A stretch of DNA of 64,000 nucleotides from Cryptomeria japonica (GCF_030272615.1 NC_081411.1:185240449-185304448); one strand, 5' to 3'. Shown: positions 26,401 to 38,429, counted from the first letter of the stretch. Numbers and translations are program-made. Notes: generated by a model not told the origin, from the sequence alone.

Positions 26401-26640
26401 GTTGGCACATGGCTATGCAGATACTTAACAAGAAGGAATGGCTTACCAGCTTATGAAGACTACCAATCAGAAAAGAAGATTATACACTATTCTCATTTGG
26501 TGATGGCAACAAACATCAAATTAGAAAGATACAAAGGTAGACCTGCTAATAAGGTATTGTGGAGACTTTCAGTAGAAGAGCATGAGGCAATCATAGATGC
26601 ATTGCAGAAGAGAGAGGATGCAGATGGTACATTAGGTTGA
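23480..26640 (+). pseudogene. Transposase-like gene of the 10.5-kb transposon (broken)
   Basis: It starts at ATG 23480 with a basic, charged N-terminus (KRQRKVLTTEE, RQRERRSRMRQ), followed by a low-complexity run of repeated IETPNE-like units. After a frameshift near 24000 and a stop at 24393-24395, a long stretch (24396-25415) shows a Cys cluster (CVSGVCDICGNLALLDEC) and a DFVENY block. Downstream, in shifted frames, come FKNARMFYWLSRIH and GHGKGEHDGAGACVKRA. These blocks (D-x-ENY, FK-x-x-x-FY, GHGKG-x-x-DG-x-G-x-x-KR) resemble a family of eukaryotic DDE-type transposases. A GT-AG intron (26122-26254) joins IQLG to HVYVVVAP. The last exon (to 26640) is open and encodes a YWI-x-RC domain. At least five stops or frameshifts are present. 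Confidence 0.6.
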
Positions 26641-27009
26641 ATCAAATTTATATGCATGTAAGTTTGTGTTAATTGTGTGAACTCTTTTATATTTAATCAT
26701 GATAATTGTTTTTCTTTATCCCTTTAACATTGTATTTGTCTACATTTGATCAATTTTGGTTTCATAAACAACATTGTATTAGTTATCTTCTTCTTAATGT
26801 TATTTTGTGCACATTGTAATTGTGTTACAATCATTCTAATTTTTTATGATATATTTATTTTATCGTAATCTCTTCATAGATTAATTGTAAGTTATTGATT
26901 TTATTATTATTTTAAGAATAGGATGTTATTGTAAATTGGGATAATTATTTTATTGAATTATAAATTGTTGCACTATAAGATGATCAATCACAATGTTAAA
27001 ATATAAAGT

Positions 27010-27465
27010 CATAAATAGATCATATATAATCACTAGAGGGCACCAAATCACAAAACAAAATCACACATATATATAATCACTAGAGGGCGCCAAATCACAT
27101 AACAAGATCTGATATCATAATAGCAATGAAATGACATAATAACAAGTCCTATATATAATCACATAACAATTCCTGATGACATAATAACAAGTCTTGAAAA
27201 AATAATAATAAGGAAATGACATTAAAACAAGTCCAAATAACATAATAACAAAACAACATCACATATATAATCACTAGAGTGCACCAAATCACATAACATG
27301 ACATGATATCATAATAGCAATGAAATGACATAATAAAAATTCCTATATATAATCACATAACAACAAGTCATATATATAATCACATAATAACAAGTCTTAG
27401 GATAACATAACAAGTGTCATCATAAAAAGTCCATAATACAATAACATGACATGATCTAAAATATA
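27010..27465. repeat. Tandem repeat of about 193 bp between the two converging transposon genes
   Basis: The phrase ATAATCACTAGAGGGCRCC followed by CAAATCACATAACA.. GATATCATAATAGCAATG recurs at about 27075 and 27268, with partial copies on either side (27019, 27340, 27378). AT-rich and non-coding. Confidence 0.65.
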
Positions 27466-27469
27466 TAAT

Positions 27470-29545
27470 CTAAGAACTCGTGTGCATCTCATCTATAGTC
27501 CTCTTCACTCCATGTGAAGGTGGTTGAGATGAATCATCCTGCTGCACGTGGTCCTAAGATGCACCATCCTATGTGTGTGCAGTATCAGTGTCTCCACCCT
27601 CCTGTGCAGTATTAATGTCTCCACCCTCCTGTACATTATTAAAATATTTTACATGAGAATAACTTGCATAATTCACTTATAAAGTAATTAAATACTAAAA
27701 ATTTAAAATAAATTACCATACGACCATGCTCTACAATGCCCTCACTGGTACGTCGAGGTCCACTATCAAGAACAAGAAAAGTGGTTGTAGTCAAGTCCTA
27801 CAAAAAAAACATTGTACATCAATTTTGATAATCCCTATAAAAGCTAGGTACACAATATAAACAAATTAAAAATTATTTTTCTAATCATCACCGCAAATGA
27901 CAATGTCAACGGTTGCATTTGGCTCAATCCCATAGCCATACCAATACTGGTAGTGGTATCGACCTGAACAACATATATAAAGCATGAATCAAACTTGTAT
28001 ATATACATAAATTATAAAGTATATATATAGACTACAAGTTTATAGCAGAAAAGAATACATGTGATGCAAGCAAAGTAAATGATGGGTGAAGGCGTACATG
28101 TGATGCACCATCAAACAATCCAGAAGCCTACAATTGCAAAAAATAACGAGCATGAATCAAAGTTGTACATAAATTAGTAAGCATATAAACACTTCAAATT
28201 AATGGATGAAAAATATACTAGTGGTATATGAGGCTAAGCCTCAGTGGTCCATGGGTCATGTGAAGAACTACCCACCTTGATGCTACACGAAGCACCCTAC
28301 AAAATTGAAAAACCATATCATACACATCATTACATTAAAAAATTTATTGTTTATTTTAAATGTACATATCAATACAATGTATCTAGATGAAAGTGCATAC
28401 CGTAAATGGGGCACCAACATCTCTAGGTATCAAGGTAACATGATGTCGGTTCCTCAATGACATGGTATGATTCATCCTCTGTTCAGAAAAAAATGACTCA
28501 TGTTATGGTTCATATGTGTATATATAAGGAATTTAATATTGCACTATAAATTATATAAATAAATTTGTACCTTTGTAGGCTAATCATCATCTTCCTATAG
28601 GAGATAAACATATGAAGAGACGACATCGGCATGTGCAACCTCCTCGGCATCATCATAACCACCATGGGAAGCATCAACATCATCAAAATCACCATCTCCT
28701 CCAGGGGCAACCTCACTTTGTGGACCCGTACATACATTCCCACAGCTCGTGCAAACATGTGCTAAGCTGGGGGCAACCCTCACTTCATGCAACTGCTGTA
28801 CCAAATTGCCTGACAAGGCACTCAATTAACCAAGAGCAGAATCCATTGCTCAATGATGGGCAGGTGCTGAAACAACTGGTGCAGGAAGAGGAACCAAGGG
28901 GTCATTGTGCACATGGTTTCTAACCCTGTCGCTCAATTTGGCCCCTGGCCTATCCTGGGGCATGCCTCTCCCAACCCCCTAAAATGATCTAATATCAAAG
29001 TAATTGGGCTTTTTACTCAATTCAAATTCGGCCCATATTTTTTTCAAAAAATACATCGAGACCTCATGATTGGAGTGTGGTGGATAGTCAAAGACCATCC
29101 ACCACCGCTCCCAAAAGTGTCTAGCTATGCCTGGGTGCCTACACCATCGAATTGAGATTTGTGGCTTCTTTGGATCTATCTCTTCACCCATCTTAGGGTT
29201 CACAAAATATTGTTTCAAATCCATTTTTGTTATGTTTAATTCATTGACTTGTTTGTATGTTAGTCCATCAACGTAAAATGCACACAATCCCTCCCGCCAA
29301 CTACGATAGCTATCCAGCTCGCTATCTAAAGCCTGTACAGATTGTACAATCCCTTGCATACTATCTACAAGGCGTAACAGCTACGGAGGTGGATGAGGCT
29401 CACGTCTAATGGTATGGATATCTATAATCAAAGAATCAATATTCCTCCTAATGGTCTGCCTCAACTGATTAGGTGGAGGTGGAGGTGGAGGCGGAGGTGG
29501 AGGTGGCACTAGACCTAATAACTCATTTATCTCAAACTCATCCAT
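27470..29545 (-). pseudogene. Second gene of the 10.5-kb transposon, unrecognised, multi-exon, broken
   Basis: From ATG 29545-29543 a frame runs to a donor near 28571, with the same frame continuing through stops at about 29373, 28979, 28850 and 28827. It encodes an acidic start (MDEFEINELLGLV), 12 consecutive prolines, and a block with SYRSWREGLCAFYVDG and WCRHPGIARHFWERWW. An Ala/Asp-rich tail follows. Short downstream exon-like stretches (about 28480, 28300, 28130, 27970, 27790) lead to a final exon whose coding (QEGGD repeats, VKRTIDEMHTSS) ends at TAG 27470-27472. I do not recognise the family. It converges on the transposase gene, as accessory genes of two-gene DNA transposons often do. 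Confidence 0.5.
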
Positions 29546-30249
29546 TCTGTGAAAATAATCCACATATATATACAAACTTGAAAATTTACAGTTACTATTT
29601 AATTTACATTTCACCTTCCAAATAAACTTATAATTAAATACAATTTACCAACTTAAATATCAAAAAAAGGAAACTCACATAGATCTATAATATTATTAAT
29701 AGGTGGGTCTATTTTAATAATAAGCATCATTTAAGAAATATTATCCACTTAAACCAAAGTATAAGAAATATTCTACAAAATAAAACATCATAATGCCCAT
29801 GCAACTCAAACAATACTTTTTAACATCTAAAGATGCATTAGTATAAGTTCCATCAAAATCATAAAAATAATCATGAGAGAGAGAGAATAGATAATGAATA
29901 AAATAACTCCACTGATTTAGATAATAATCATCTCCTCTAGACTCAACTAAGGGCTCATTCTTGATTGAGATTTTTTTTTAGTTGGCATTTTGGGCCATCA
30001 TGGTGCATTTGTATGTTTGTTATAGAGAGATGGATGATTACAATGCCTATGATAGTTTTACTTTGGGACTCATAATAGTTGACCATCTTGTCATGAGAGG
30101 CTTCTAATCATAGTTTAATGTTAGCGTTGTGTAGTTCATCTTTTCGAAGAAGGTAACTTCCATGGAATTACAATTTAGTACCCTCACAATATTTAACCAT
30201 TATCATCAATTAGGCTACCACTTTATATTTTCAAGTTGATAGGAATAGA

Positions 30250-31560
30250 TTCAACTACTCTCTTTTGGTTTTAACTAAATTCATTAAAGTCATAAGTTAT
30301 ATCTATGAACTTGTTAATACACGTACTGCTTTGTTGTCTTCTTTGCTAGAATCATGGGATGATTTAGTGATCGCAACTAGTAGTACTACACTAAGTTGAA
30401 GCTTGAATAAATAGTAGGTTCTCTACTCTTGGAGGAGTTAAAAAAAAAAAATCTCTTTTTTTTTTAAGGAGGCATTGGTTATTAGAGGAAGATAAAAGAA
30501 TAAAGAAAAGAGGAAAAATAAGAAAAAGGACAAAGCTCCAAATCTAAAGTGAGATCTAAGTCTCTCAATAAATCCTATGTTAAGCTTTATAATTATGTCA
30601 AGAAAATCCACATAAAAATGAATGCAAGAAAAATATTACAAGAATGAATTAAATGATGATTTAGATTCAATAAATTATTAGGATGACAATAGTGATATAA
30701 TTGTTATATATTTGGAATGCATATATGTGAGGATACATGGATGATTAAATATAGAGATTCTTTCCACATGACATTCTATTTCTCATTGAGGCATAATTTT
30801 ACATTTAGTGTAAAAATTTTTAAGTTCAAAAACATCTTTAGATGCACATTGCGACATTGGTAGAAAGTGGACTTTAGGAGTAGTTGAAATTTAATATAAT
30901 AATGTCATTTTAGAAACAATTGGGATACTTCACCAATAATGTCACTTTGATGACAAGTTGAATCTTTGACAACTTTTAATGACACTTTAACAACACTTAA
31001 TGTTACTTCAATAAGAGCTAACATTTAGTGGAAATCTATCACTTTGGTAGCCATTGGACTTTATGGACATACTACCTCTAGGTTGGAATTTAATATCTAG
31101 CATCTCAATGACTCAAATTTAGAAAAAATGCTTTCAACAACCATGTTTTCAAAGAAAAATAGGAATGGCTACAATTTTTTCTTTGCTGAGCAGTATAAAC
31201 AATTGAAAGCATTGCGTCTTGGCAAGGATAGGGAGATCACTAAAATGATTGGTGATTCATAGAATAATCTAAAAGAAGAAGAAAAATCCATGTTTTCAAA
31301 GTGTAAAGTTTGGAAAGAAGAAAGTTTAGTAGTAGGATTGTTCCACATGTTATTAAAAATATAGGGACTTGCAAACTCAAATTGGATATGGGATGTTGAC
31401 ATTAGGAAGTCTAACATTGACTATGTATTTAGTCTATGTGGCAAAGCAATTAGTTGGATGAGTAGCTATTAGGTTGTGGTTTCTCTTTCCACTATTAAGT
31501 CAAAGTATATGACATGTTATCATGTTTGTAAATATATAGTATATCTTTAGAGATTGGGCT
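30250..31560 (+). pseudogene. Decayed Ty1/copia fragment inside the 10.5-kb transposon
   Basis: Stop-riddled plus-strand reading gives Gag-like LLESWDDLVIATSSTTL near 30345, a protease-region-like DTWMIKYRDSFHMT near 30740, and RNase H-like RKSNIDYVFSLCGKAISW with VVSLSTIKSKYM near 31405-31520. Integrase and RT are missing, so it is an internally deleted remnant. LTRs were not found. Confidence 0.6.
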
Positions 31561-31779
31561 AAGTTAGGAAGCAGTGAGGATTAATAGTGATAGTTAGAGT
31601 ATTATCAAATTAAAAAACCCTATTTTTCACACACACCAAAAAGCACATTCATATTCATTATCATTTTAAAGTTCAATTTAAACAAAAATTAAACATGTAA
31701 CTTTTACAAAAGAATCCTATAATTAAATACAACATTTAGAAATATAAATTTAAAAATTCAAACTTTTACACATGATTAA

Positions 31780-32035
31780 AATAGAGAGAGAGAGAGAGGG
31801 AGAGTAGGTAATTTGAGATACAACGAGTTAGAGAGAATAGATAATTTGAGAGATAGAGAGTAGGTAATGATAGAGAGAGGGTAAAGTGTGAAATAGAGAG
31901 AGGGGGGTAATGTGTGAGAGAGAGAGAGAGGGAGAGAGAGGGGGTAATGTGTGTGTGAGAGAGAGATGGGATAATGAGAGATTGAGAGAGAGAGCATAAT
32001 GACAGAGATGGTAACGTGTACATGTGTGTGTGTGA
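31780..32035. repeat. GA-rich microsatellite region
   Basis: Runs of (GA)n interrupted by GGTAATGTGTG and similar phrases. The open frames across it on both strands are artefacts of the dinucleotide repeat. Confidence 0.85.
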
Positions 32036-32065
32036 GACAAGGGGGTTTATTGTTGATTTTCATCT

Positions 32066-32215
32066 AGGGTTTATTGTTTGTTAATTTTTTAGGGTTTGTT
32101 GTTCATTTATTTTCTAGGGTTTATTGTTCGTTTTTTTTCTATCTAGGGTTTAGTGTTCATTTTTCTGTTCAGGTTTATTGTCTATTTTTTGTGTCTAACA
32201 TTTATTGTTCGTTTA
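32066..32215. repeat. Minisatellite with TAGGGTTTATTGTTC unit
   Basis: Five to six degenerate copies of a 25-32 bp unit starting TAGGGTTTATTGTT(C/G), followed by a T-run. Each contains one plant telomere-like TAGGGTTT heptamer, but the unit as a whole is not telomeric. Confidence 0.75.
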
Positions 32216-32603
32216 CATTTTGGTTTTTTGGTTTTTTCCTATGGTTTTTACTATTCATGATTTTTGCAATATTTAAAATCTAAAAACTATTTTAAACATG
32301 AAATAAAATAAAATAATTTTTTTTTTCAAACTTTAAAACACTAAAATTAAAAAATAACAATAAATTAACATTTTTTTTATGAAAAATAATAACAATAAAT
32401 TAACATTTTTTAATGAAAAATAATAAAAATAAATAAAACAAAATATAAAAAATAAAACTATGTACCTGGAAGGAGGTAAAAAATGGTCTGGGGGGTCACC
32501 TGGGATGAAAAACATGGGTACCCGTGCTCCATTGAAACGTTTACCCCGTTTTTGAAACAGTGAAAATGATGGAAAATGGTTTAAAAAAAAAATACATTCA
32601 AGA

Positions 32604-32722
32604 AACGGGCGCCCTTTTTTTCAAATCGGGCGCCCTATTTGAAAAAAAATGAGTGCCCGTTTTTTAATGGCTCGGGCACTCGAAGTGAAACAGGTGCCCG
32701 ATTTGTAAAAAATGGGCACCTG
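32604..32722. repeat. Right subterminal array of GGCGCCC-type motif
   Basis: Six copies (GGGCGCCC twice, GTGCCCG, GGGCACT, GGTGCCCG, GGGCACC) at about 20-bp spacing with T- or A-runs between them. It mirrors the left array in motif and spacing and sits 70-190 bp inside the right inverted repeat. Confidence 0.7.
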
Positions 32723-33021
32723 TTTCTAGCGGGCTCTTTTCCCAACCAACGGACTTCCGCTGGATTGGGACCCAACTTTGTGCATTTACCCATAGCTTAA
32801 AGGAAACAAACAAAAGAACTAGTCTTCTTAGGATGTTCATTTTCATAATAGGTGACCCACAACCTTAAAGTGATCCAATGTTTCACTAGGTTCCTGAGTT
32901 GAGAGCTTAGCTAGGGCACAAACTTTAGTGATAACACCTAGATCGTAGAGAAGGTTGTAATATCTTTACCAAACCCTTTAGTAAATGTAAGTATAATCAT
33001 TTGTGAAGTCTCGTGGGGGCT

Positions 33022-35060
33022 TGTAATATTCCAGTTATTTTTTTTTGTTTTTTTAGGCCAATAATAATCATCCACAAACAGATAACCCGTTAAGGTTAGA
33101 AAGCATAAACTGAAAAACTTGGTGGAAATGCAACCCTTCCACTTTCTGATCACCAAGTGCCCAATGTGGGAAGGCAAGAGCATATGGTGTTGAGGGGATT
33201 GTTAGCTTTAAATAACTGGAAATGAAACAATGCTTGGGCGGCAAGCCAGCCCCTTTCGCTTATCCAGCAGGAATGCAAGAAACTTGGCAGTGAACTAGCC
33301 AAGAGAAACATACAAAGGCACAAATCACTCAATCGCAATATTTCAGTGGGAGGAATGAAACTACAAAACAATATCAACTCAACTGTTTATGCAGCGGGAG
33401 GACCATTACACTCAGACATCACTCGACCACTTATGCAGTGGGAGGACTGAATTACAATTTACTTGAAAATAGGCGGCAAACCAACCTCTTCCACTTTTCA
33501 GCAGGGTGAGAGTTACAAGCTAGAATTGGTTAGTAGTACTACTACTTAACCTTACAATAATCAAGATAATGTGAGAAGAGAGTAATGTTGAATACCCAAA
33601 TAAGAACATGAAATTTCTGCTAACATCAAAATCTGCAAGCTGGAATTGCAAAACTAGTAGCCTATGGATTCACTAAAATGCTCATAACTCTCTCATTACT
33701 CACCCAATTCACCCAAAATATGTTCTAAACAATTTCTATACCCACTACAATGAAAACAAACCCAAGGAAAGCCATCGAAACACCCATATTTATTTTGCAC
33801 GCTTCCCAATGTATTCACAAAACCCAACGTGTAACCTGGGAAGTTCGATTTTCAATATAAAATCCTACACTCAAAATAAGATGCTAAAAACTTACAATAT
33901 GCATCGCCAGTGGTAGGAAGGAAGGATGAGCCGGTACCCAGAATGATGGAATCGCCTAGCCAAGTGGTGTGGGCAAAATACACTTTCACCAGTCTCGCGA
34001 CTAGCAACCAGAAAACACTCCAATCTCAAATAAATCACTCCACAATCTGTAACTCACTCACCAACAACACTGGGAATACATGGACATAGCTAGGTGTTAT
34101 CTTGCAAGTACGAAACTGAGACTTAGCTAGGAAGCCACACTTCGAAGCTCAGATTTTCAATCGCCACTTCAATAGCATAATGATGCAAATTAATTTCATA
34201 CCAAATGAGAGGCCAAGCACCTGTATTTATAGATTTTTCCCTCTGAAATTCAAACGCAAATGGCGCCCAAAACCATTGAGATTCAATTTCATTTCATGTC
34301 ATAGCCTCCCCTAGACATGGCGTTAATTTTCCCAAACTCCCTAGGCAAAGTTCAAACTTTTTCCTAAGTGACAACTTTGCGAAATAAAATAATATAAACA
34401 TGGAATATTTCATCTTTCTCAACGCCACCTTTTTAATGCCATTAACTTAGGAAAATAACAATGTTGGTGGCAGATAGATATTTTTCCTAAGTTGCCCCAT
34501 AACACAATTAATCAGTAATAAAAATAATTAAATATCAAACCTTAGGATAAGGAATTGATATTTAATTAAATAACTTATAACTCCAATATTGATTAATACC
34601 AAAATCAAGGATGAAGTTGTGCGATGAAGACCATTGAACTGTGCTGAGTCAAGACCTTGTTCGAGACTGCTAAAAAAAGAAATGCTCAACATAGCCACTC
34701 ACTAAAAATAGTAAGTCAAGAAATACTGCTCCGAAAAACATAATCTTCACACCCAGAGAAAGAGCTTGGAAAGCTTAGTAGAACTGCGTCAACCAAACAA
34801 CCAAAGCCTAAATTACTAAAAATAGTAAGTTCTAACTTCACCAAAGAATCAAATGCATGTTATGCCACCCTAGAGTTCATGGAAAACCCATAAGGAAACC
34901 ATAAGAAGAACTGAAGAATTCCCTCTTGAAAAACCCTAAAAAGCTCGTGTAGAACTCCACAAAAGTTGGAAACCCTAATTCTCCTTTCCAAATAGCCTAC
35001 AGGTCTCTGGAATAGGCCAATGGACCACTGAATGCACATCACTGAGAAGGGGACATTACA
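33022..35060 (-). mobile_element. Solo LTR (2,039 bp) with 5-bp target duplication
   Basis: The plus strand starts TGTAATATTCC and ends GGGGACATTACA, giving six-base TGTAAT/ATTACA inverted ends. GGGCT flanks both sides (33017-33021 and 35061-35065). The minus strand carries a good TATA box (CTATAAATAC) near 34233 and starts TGTAATGTCCCC, so that is the likely orientation. No gag or pol is attached. Short ORFs inside are not supported. Confidence 0.85.
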
Positions 35061-35065
35061 GGGCT

Positions 35066-36817
35066 TGTCACATCTCTTTAGGGTTGGTCACTTGATCTTC
35101 TCTCAAGCATGTAAGGGGCGCGAGACTGGGTGATAAGGGGGGATTTTTTCCTCACATATAAGGTTTTATCCTTCTCATATTTTAGATAGTTTTTTCTTAT
35201 ATCTTTTCTCTTTTGGGGAGGGGTTTTGTCCCACTCGGTTTCATCCGACTAGGGTTTGTCCGTCTAGTTTTTCTCCTTTTCTCTATCTTTGATATATTTC
35301 TTTATACATAGGTACCTCATGAGACATTGTAGCTAGGATCCATCTTTGTATGTTTGCATGTTTTCTATTCCACCTAAGTTGGAATTAGGGGTGTTGCTAC
35401 AAATAGGGATATTACCTAATATGTCCCACTCTTGGGTCATTTTCACACCTTCTCACTTAATTTTACTTAGGGTAGACATAGGAGCCTTAATACTGTTGGC
35501 ATCTTTGGAAGCTACTAACTTGGTCCACCTTGTAAAGTAATTTGTTATAGTTAGGACATAGTTTTGATGCCTACATTCATGAAATCAAGCCCCCATTATT
35601 AAATAGGCATTCATCTATTTTGCTTTGATAATGTTAATATAACATAGATTTTGTTCATTTGCAACTATTAAACTATTCAAAAGATTCAAATAAAAATATG
35701 TTTAACATTTAAAAATAATATTATCTTAATTTATCAATTTTGGATAATTATAAAGAGAATAATTGAACCACTTGTGTTTATCATTGCATAAGATGTATAT
35801 AAATTTTAAAAAGAAGCTGAGATTTTTTTTTTCTTAATATTAAATATAGATAGATTTGGTCTGGTTCAAAGATTATAAGGAAATCAAAATGATGAGTGTA
35901 TTTAAAAATTAAAAAACAATTTTTAGATTCATCACTATAAATAAATTTGTTATAATTTAATAAAAAAACATATAGTCCAAGTTACTAAAATATTTCCACT
36001 TTCCTCCTTATTTACATAACATCTACTAATTTCAAAAATGTGTTTTATATTGGGGAAGATGGGTCAATAGTTGGGCAATGTCCAATTGTTTTTATAATAC
36101 TTGTTGTTATAAGGTTCAATCTTGCAACATATTTATAACATATATTATCAACAATTAATTCACATGTAATATTGATCAAGATGAACTCATCTGTGAACAC
36201 ATGAGAACTTATCACACGTAAATTAAAAAATAACCAAATGTCGATCAAGATGGACTCATACTTGAACACATGGGAACTTATGTATATTATACAAAAAAGC
36301 ATAAGACATTTATTAGCAAGTGAAATAAATATGATATCTTTCATATAAAATATCATAACTATCCACTATAAGTGTGTTATTTGTAAAATAAGATGCTCTT
36401 CTAAACAAGTATTGTTGTCATAGTGAAAAATAATTTTCTTATGTGAACAACAATTAGGATGTAAATGTATATGCATTTGGAGTACTTCATATTAATAGTT
36501 TGTCTATCATAAATATAAAAGGTGAGCAGAATAAATACCTTGCATTTTCCCATAAAATGTGAAGTATTGTTAAAAAAATTATGATCATTTAAAGCTGATT
36601 ATAAGTAACATTTCAAATAATAATATGTTGTTATTATAACAATTTTTTATTTTAAATTTTTTTGTGTGTTCAAATACTTGTCTATTTGTATTGAATATAA
36701 GGTTAAAGATAACAAGATTTATGAGTACCATAAGATATTGAGATGATTAAGTTACCTATAAGATACAAAACAAAATGATAATTTTTTTAACAACAAATGA
36801 TTTTTTTTGTTCAACTA
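35066..36817. other. Gene-free stretch
   Basis: No gene or clear repeat is seen. The ORFs at 35346-35540 and 36045-36356 show no family resemblance. Confidence 0.5.
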
Positions 36818-37318
36818 GGAGAAAGGAGCCAGTAGTGGACATAGGACCAATAACCGTAATCTTTTTCTCAACCTCACCCCCCATTAGTAGACATAGTAGG
36901 AGCCCAAAAAATGGTAATGGAAGGTCCATTAATAAATATAACATGTACCAATAGTGGTGCATTTTTTAGCTTTTTGGACCATAATTAGCTCATTATTGGG
37001 ACATTTGTGCACCACTACTGGGGCAATTGTCCACTACTACTGGCGCATTTGTCCACTACTGCTAACTATTTTGAGTTATCTACTATTGGCACAAATGTGA
37101 TCATGTATTGGACCACACTTTGAAATGTGTACTTTTTGACCTTTGTGAACATAACGAATTCCACAACATTCATCATTACTACCCACAAGCCAAAATAATA
37201 GCTTTAACCAGTTAAGTCGCATATGAAGAGAACAAAAAAAAATCGTCGAAATCGGATGAACCGTTTAGAAGCTTAAGATGTGTGAAGTTAGCTATGATGA
37301 CTATTGGCTCCTTTCCCC
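36818..37318. mobile_element. MITE (501 bp) with 19-bp terminal inverted repeats
   Basis: The left end GGAGAAAGGAGCCAGTAGT (36818-36836) and the reverse complement of the right end, GGGGAAAGGAGCCAATAGT (37318-37300), match at 17 of 19 bases. Internally, near 37005-37065, a 22-bp phrase with CACTACTGG and ATTTGTC/AATTGTC repeats two to three times. There is no coding capacity. Flanking CTA on each side is a possible but weak target duplication. Confidence 0.75.
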
Positions 37319-38209
37319 TGCTAAGAATATCTTGATTAAATTTTGGTTGAATCTTTAAAACCCCATTTTAAAACACTTCTTATTGTAGCAAGTTGTGTGA
37401 TGAGTCACAACTTCAAAATTGAATTGTAGATAGATAAATAAACCAATCACATTTGTAAAACAAAATAGAAATCCTACAATATTCTATGCAACCACTACAT
37501 ACTAGCAAAATTAATATACAACTATTGATCGCTCTCCCTTATATTTTATTATCTTACATCCTCATGATAAAGGGCAAGATAGGGTCTCAAGTCTCAACAA
37601 TGCTCCTAAAACTAAATGTGAATAAACTTAGAAAAAAATGCATCAAATATTTTAGAAAAGGTGAAATTCTATGCTTTTAAGTCAAGAAATGAGGGAAAAT
37701 GTCCATAAAACAATTAGGTTGGGTCCAATGGAGGGGGGCTTCCTAAAAAATAGAGCTGGAGCTGCTGACATTTTTTAGGAAAATCTTAAAATTGGTGGTC
37801 TCATGAATTTTGTAGTGTAGTTCAACTTAAAATTAAGGTTCAAAACTATTTCCCTCCAGAATTATGTTTTAATAAAACTAATACTTAAATGGTTGACAAG
37901 TAGCATATAACATCCTTAAGATAGTGGGGCAATTTCTAGTCCCACCCCTTTTTCACCCGCTCAAATTTGCATGCCTAAAAAATATGGGCTTCTATTTTGT
38001 TGGAAAAGATTCCAAATAATCCCACAACACAATTTTTTTTTTATTCGTGAGACATCCTCTTCCTTAAAGATAGAGCTCAAGCCCTCCTCGTGGGACCCTG
38101 CCTTAAAAGCTAAATACACATTTGAAGTCCAAAAAAGGGGGAAAATTTGAAGGAAAACAAATCAAATAGAAAAAATCCTGCAGCGAACAAGAATCGAGTG
38201 AGAAGAGCC
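37319..38209. other. Gene-free stretch upstream of an orphan exon-like ORF
   Basis: Nothing recognisable. It ends in sequence open in the frame of the exon-like ORF at 38210. Confidence 0.45.
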
Positions 38210-38337
38210 ATGATTCCTCGCTTTGTAATTCCTGATACTGCCAAAGACTCGGAAGATTTGCCCGGTGAAGAAGACTGCCTCTATGCTCATGACAATTTTG
38301 AATTGGAGTCGCTTTCGCCTTTGACGAGCATGTCCAA
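38210..38337 (+). CDS. Orphan first-exon-like ORF, unrecognised
   Basis: ATG 38210 opens MIPRFVIPDTAKDSEDLPGE and continues for 43 codons in an acidic, non-repetitive stretch. It ends at TCCAAG followed by GTAAAATT, a plausible splice donor. The open frame extends upstream of the ATG without another ATG. No later exon could be identified downstream. It may be a captured or orphaned first exon of a host gene. I do not recognise the family. Confidence 0.25.
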
Positions 38338-38429
38338 GGTAAAATTATTACTTTTTTTCTCTTCGTTTCGTAAATTAAAAATTTTAGGCATAGTGCGTAT
38401 GTTTCAAATCTTTGTAAAATAACTCAGAC

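Larger units (their letters stand above)
22309..32791 (+). mobile_element. Large (10.5 kb) DNA transposon candidate with 4-bp target duplication
   Basis: The left end reads GGGTGGCTGCAAGAAGTTG then AGTCCCA. The reverse complement of the right end reads GGGTAAATGCACAAAGTTG then GGTCCCA. They agree at 20 of 26 positions. ATAG directly flanks both ends (22305-22308 and 32792-32795). The interval exactly brackets a transposase-like gene (plus), a second gene pointing towards it (minus), and clusters of a GGGCGCCC-type motif near both ends. A 4-bp duplication and the transposase blocks would fit the Sola superfamily, but I cannot confirm that. It is old: both genes have several stops and a Copia remnant lies inside. 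Confidence 0.6.

Noticed and set aside
28612..28923. His-rich plus-strand ORF
   Set aside because: It is the antisense shadow of the Asp/Ala-rich exon of the minus-strand transposon gene.
31766..32063. Overlapping Ser/Leu/His-rich ORFs on the minus strand
   Set aside because: They are translations of a GA microsatellite in different frames.
32066..32215. Interstitial telomere array
   Set aside because: TAGGGTTT occurs once per 25-32 bp unit and is not tandemly contiguous, so it is a minisatellite.
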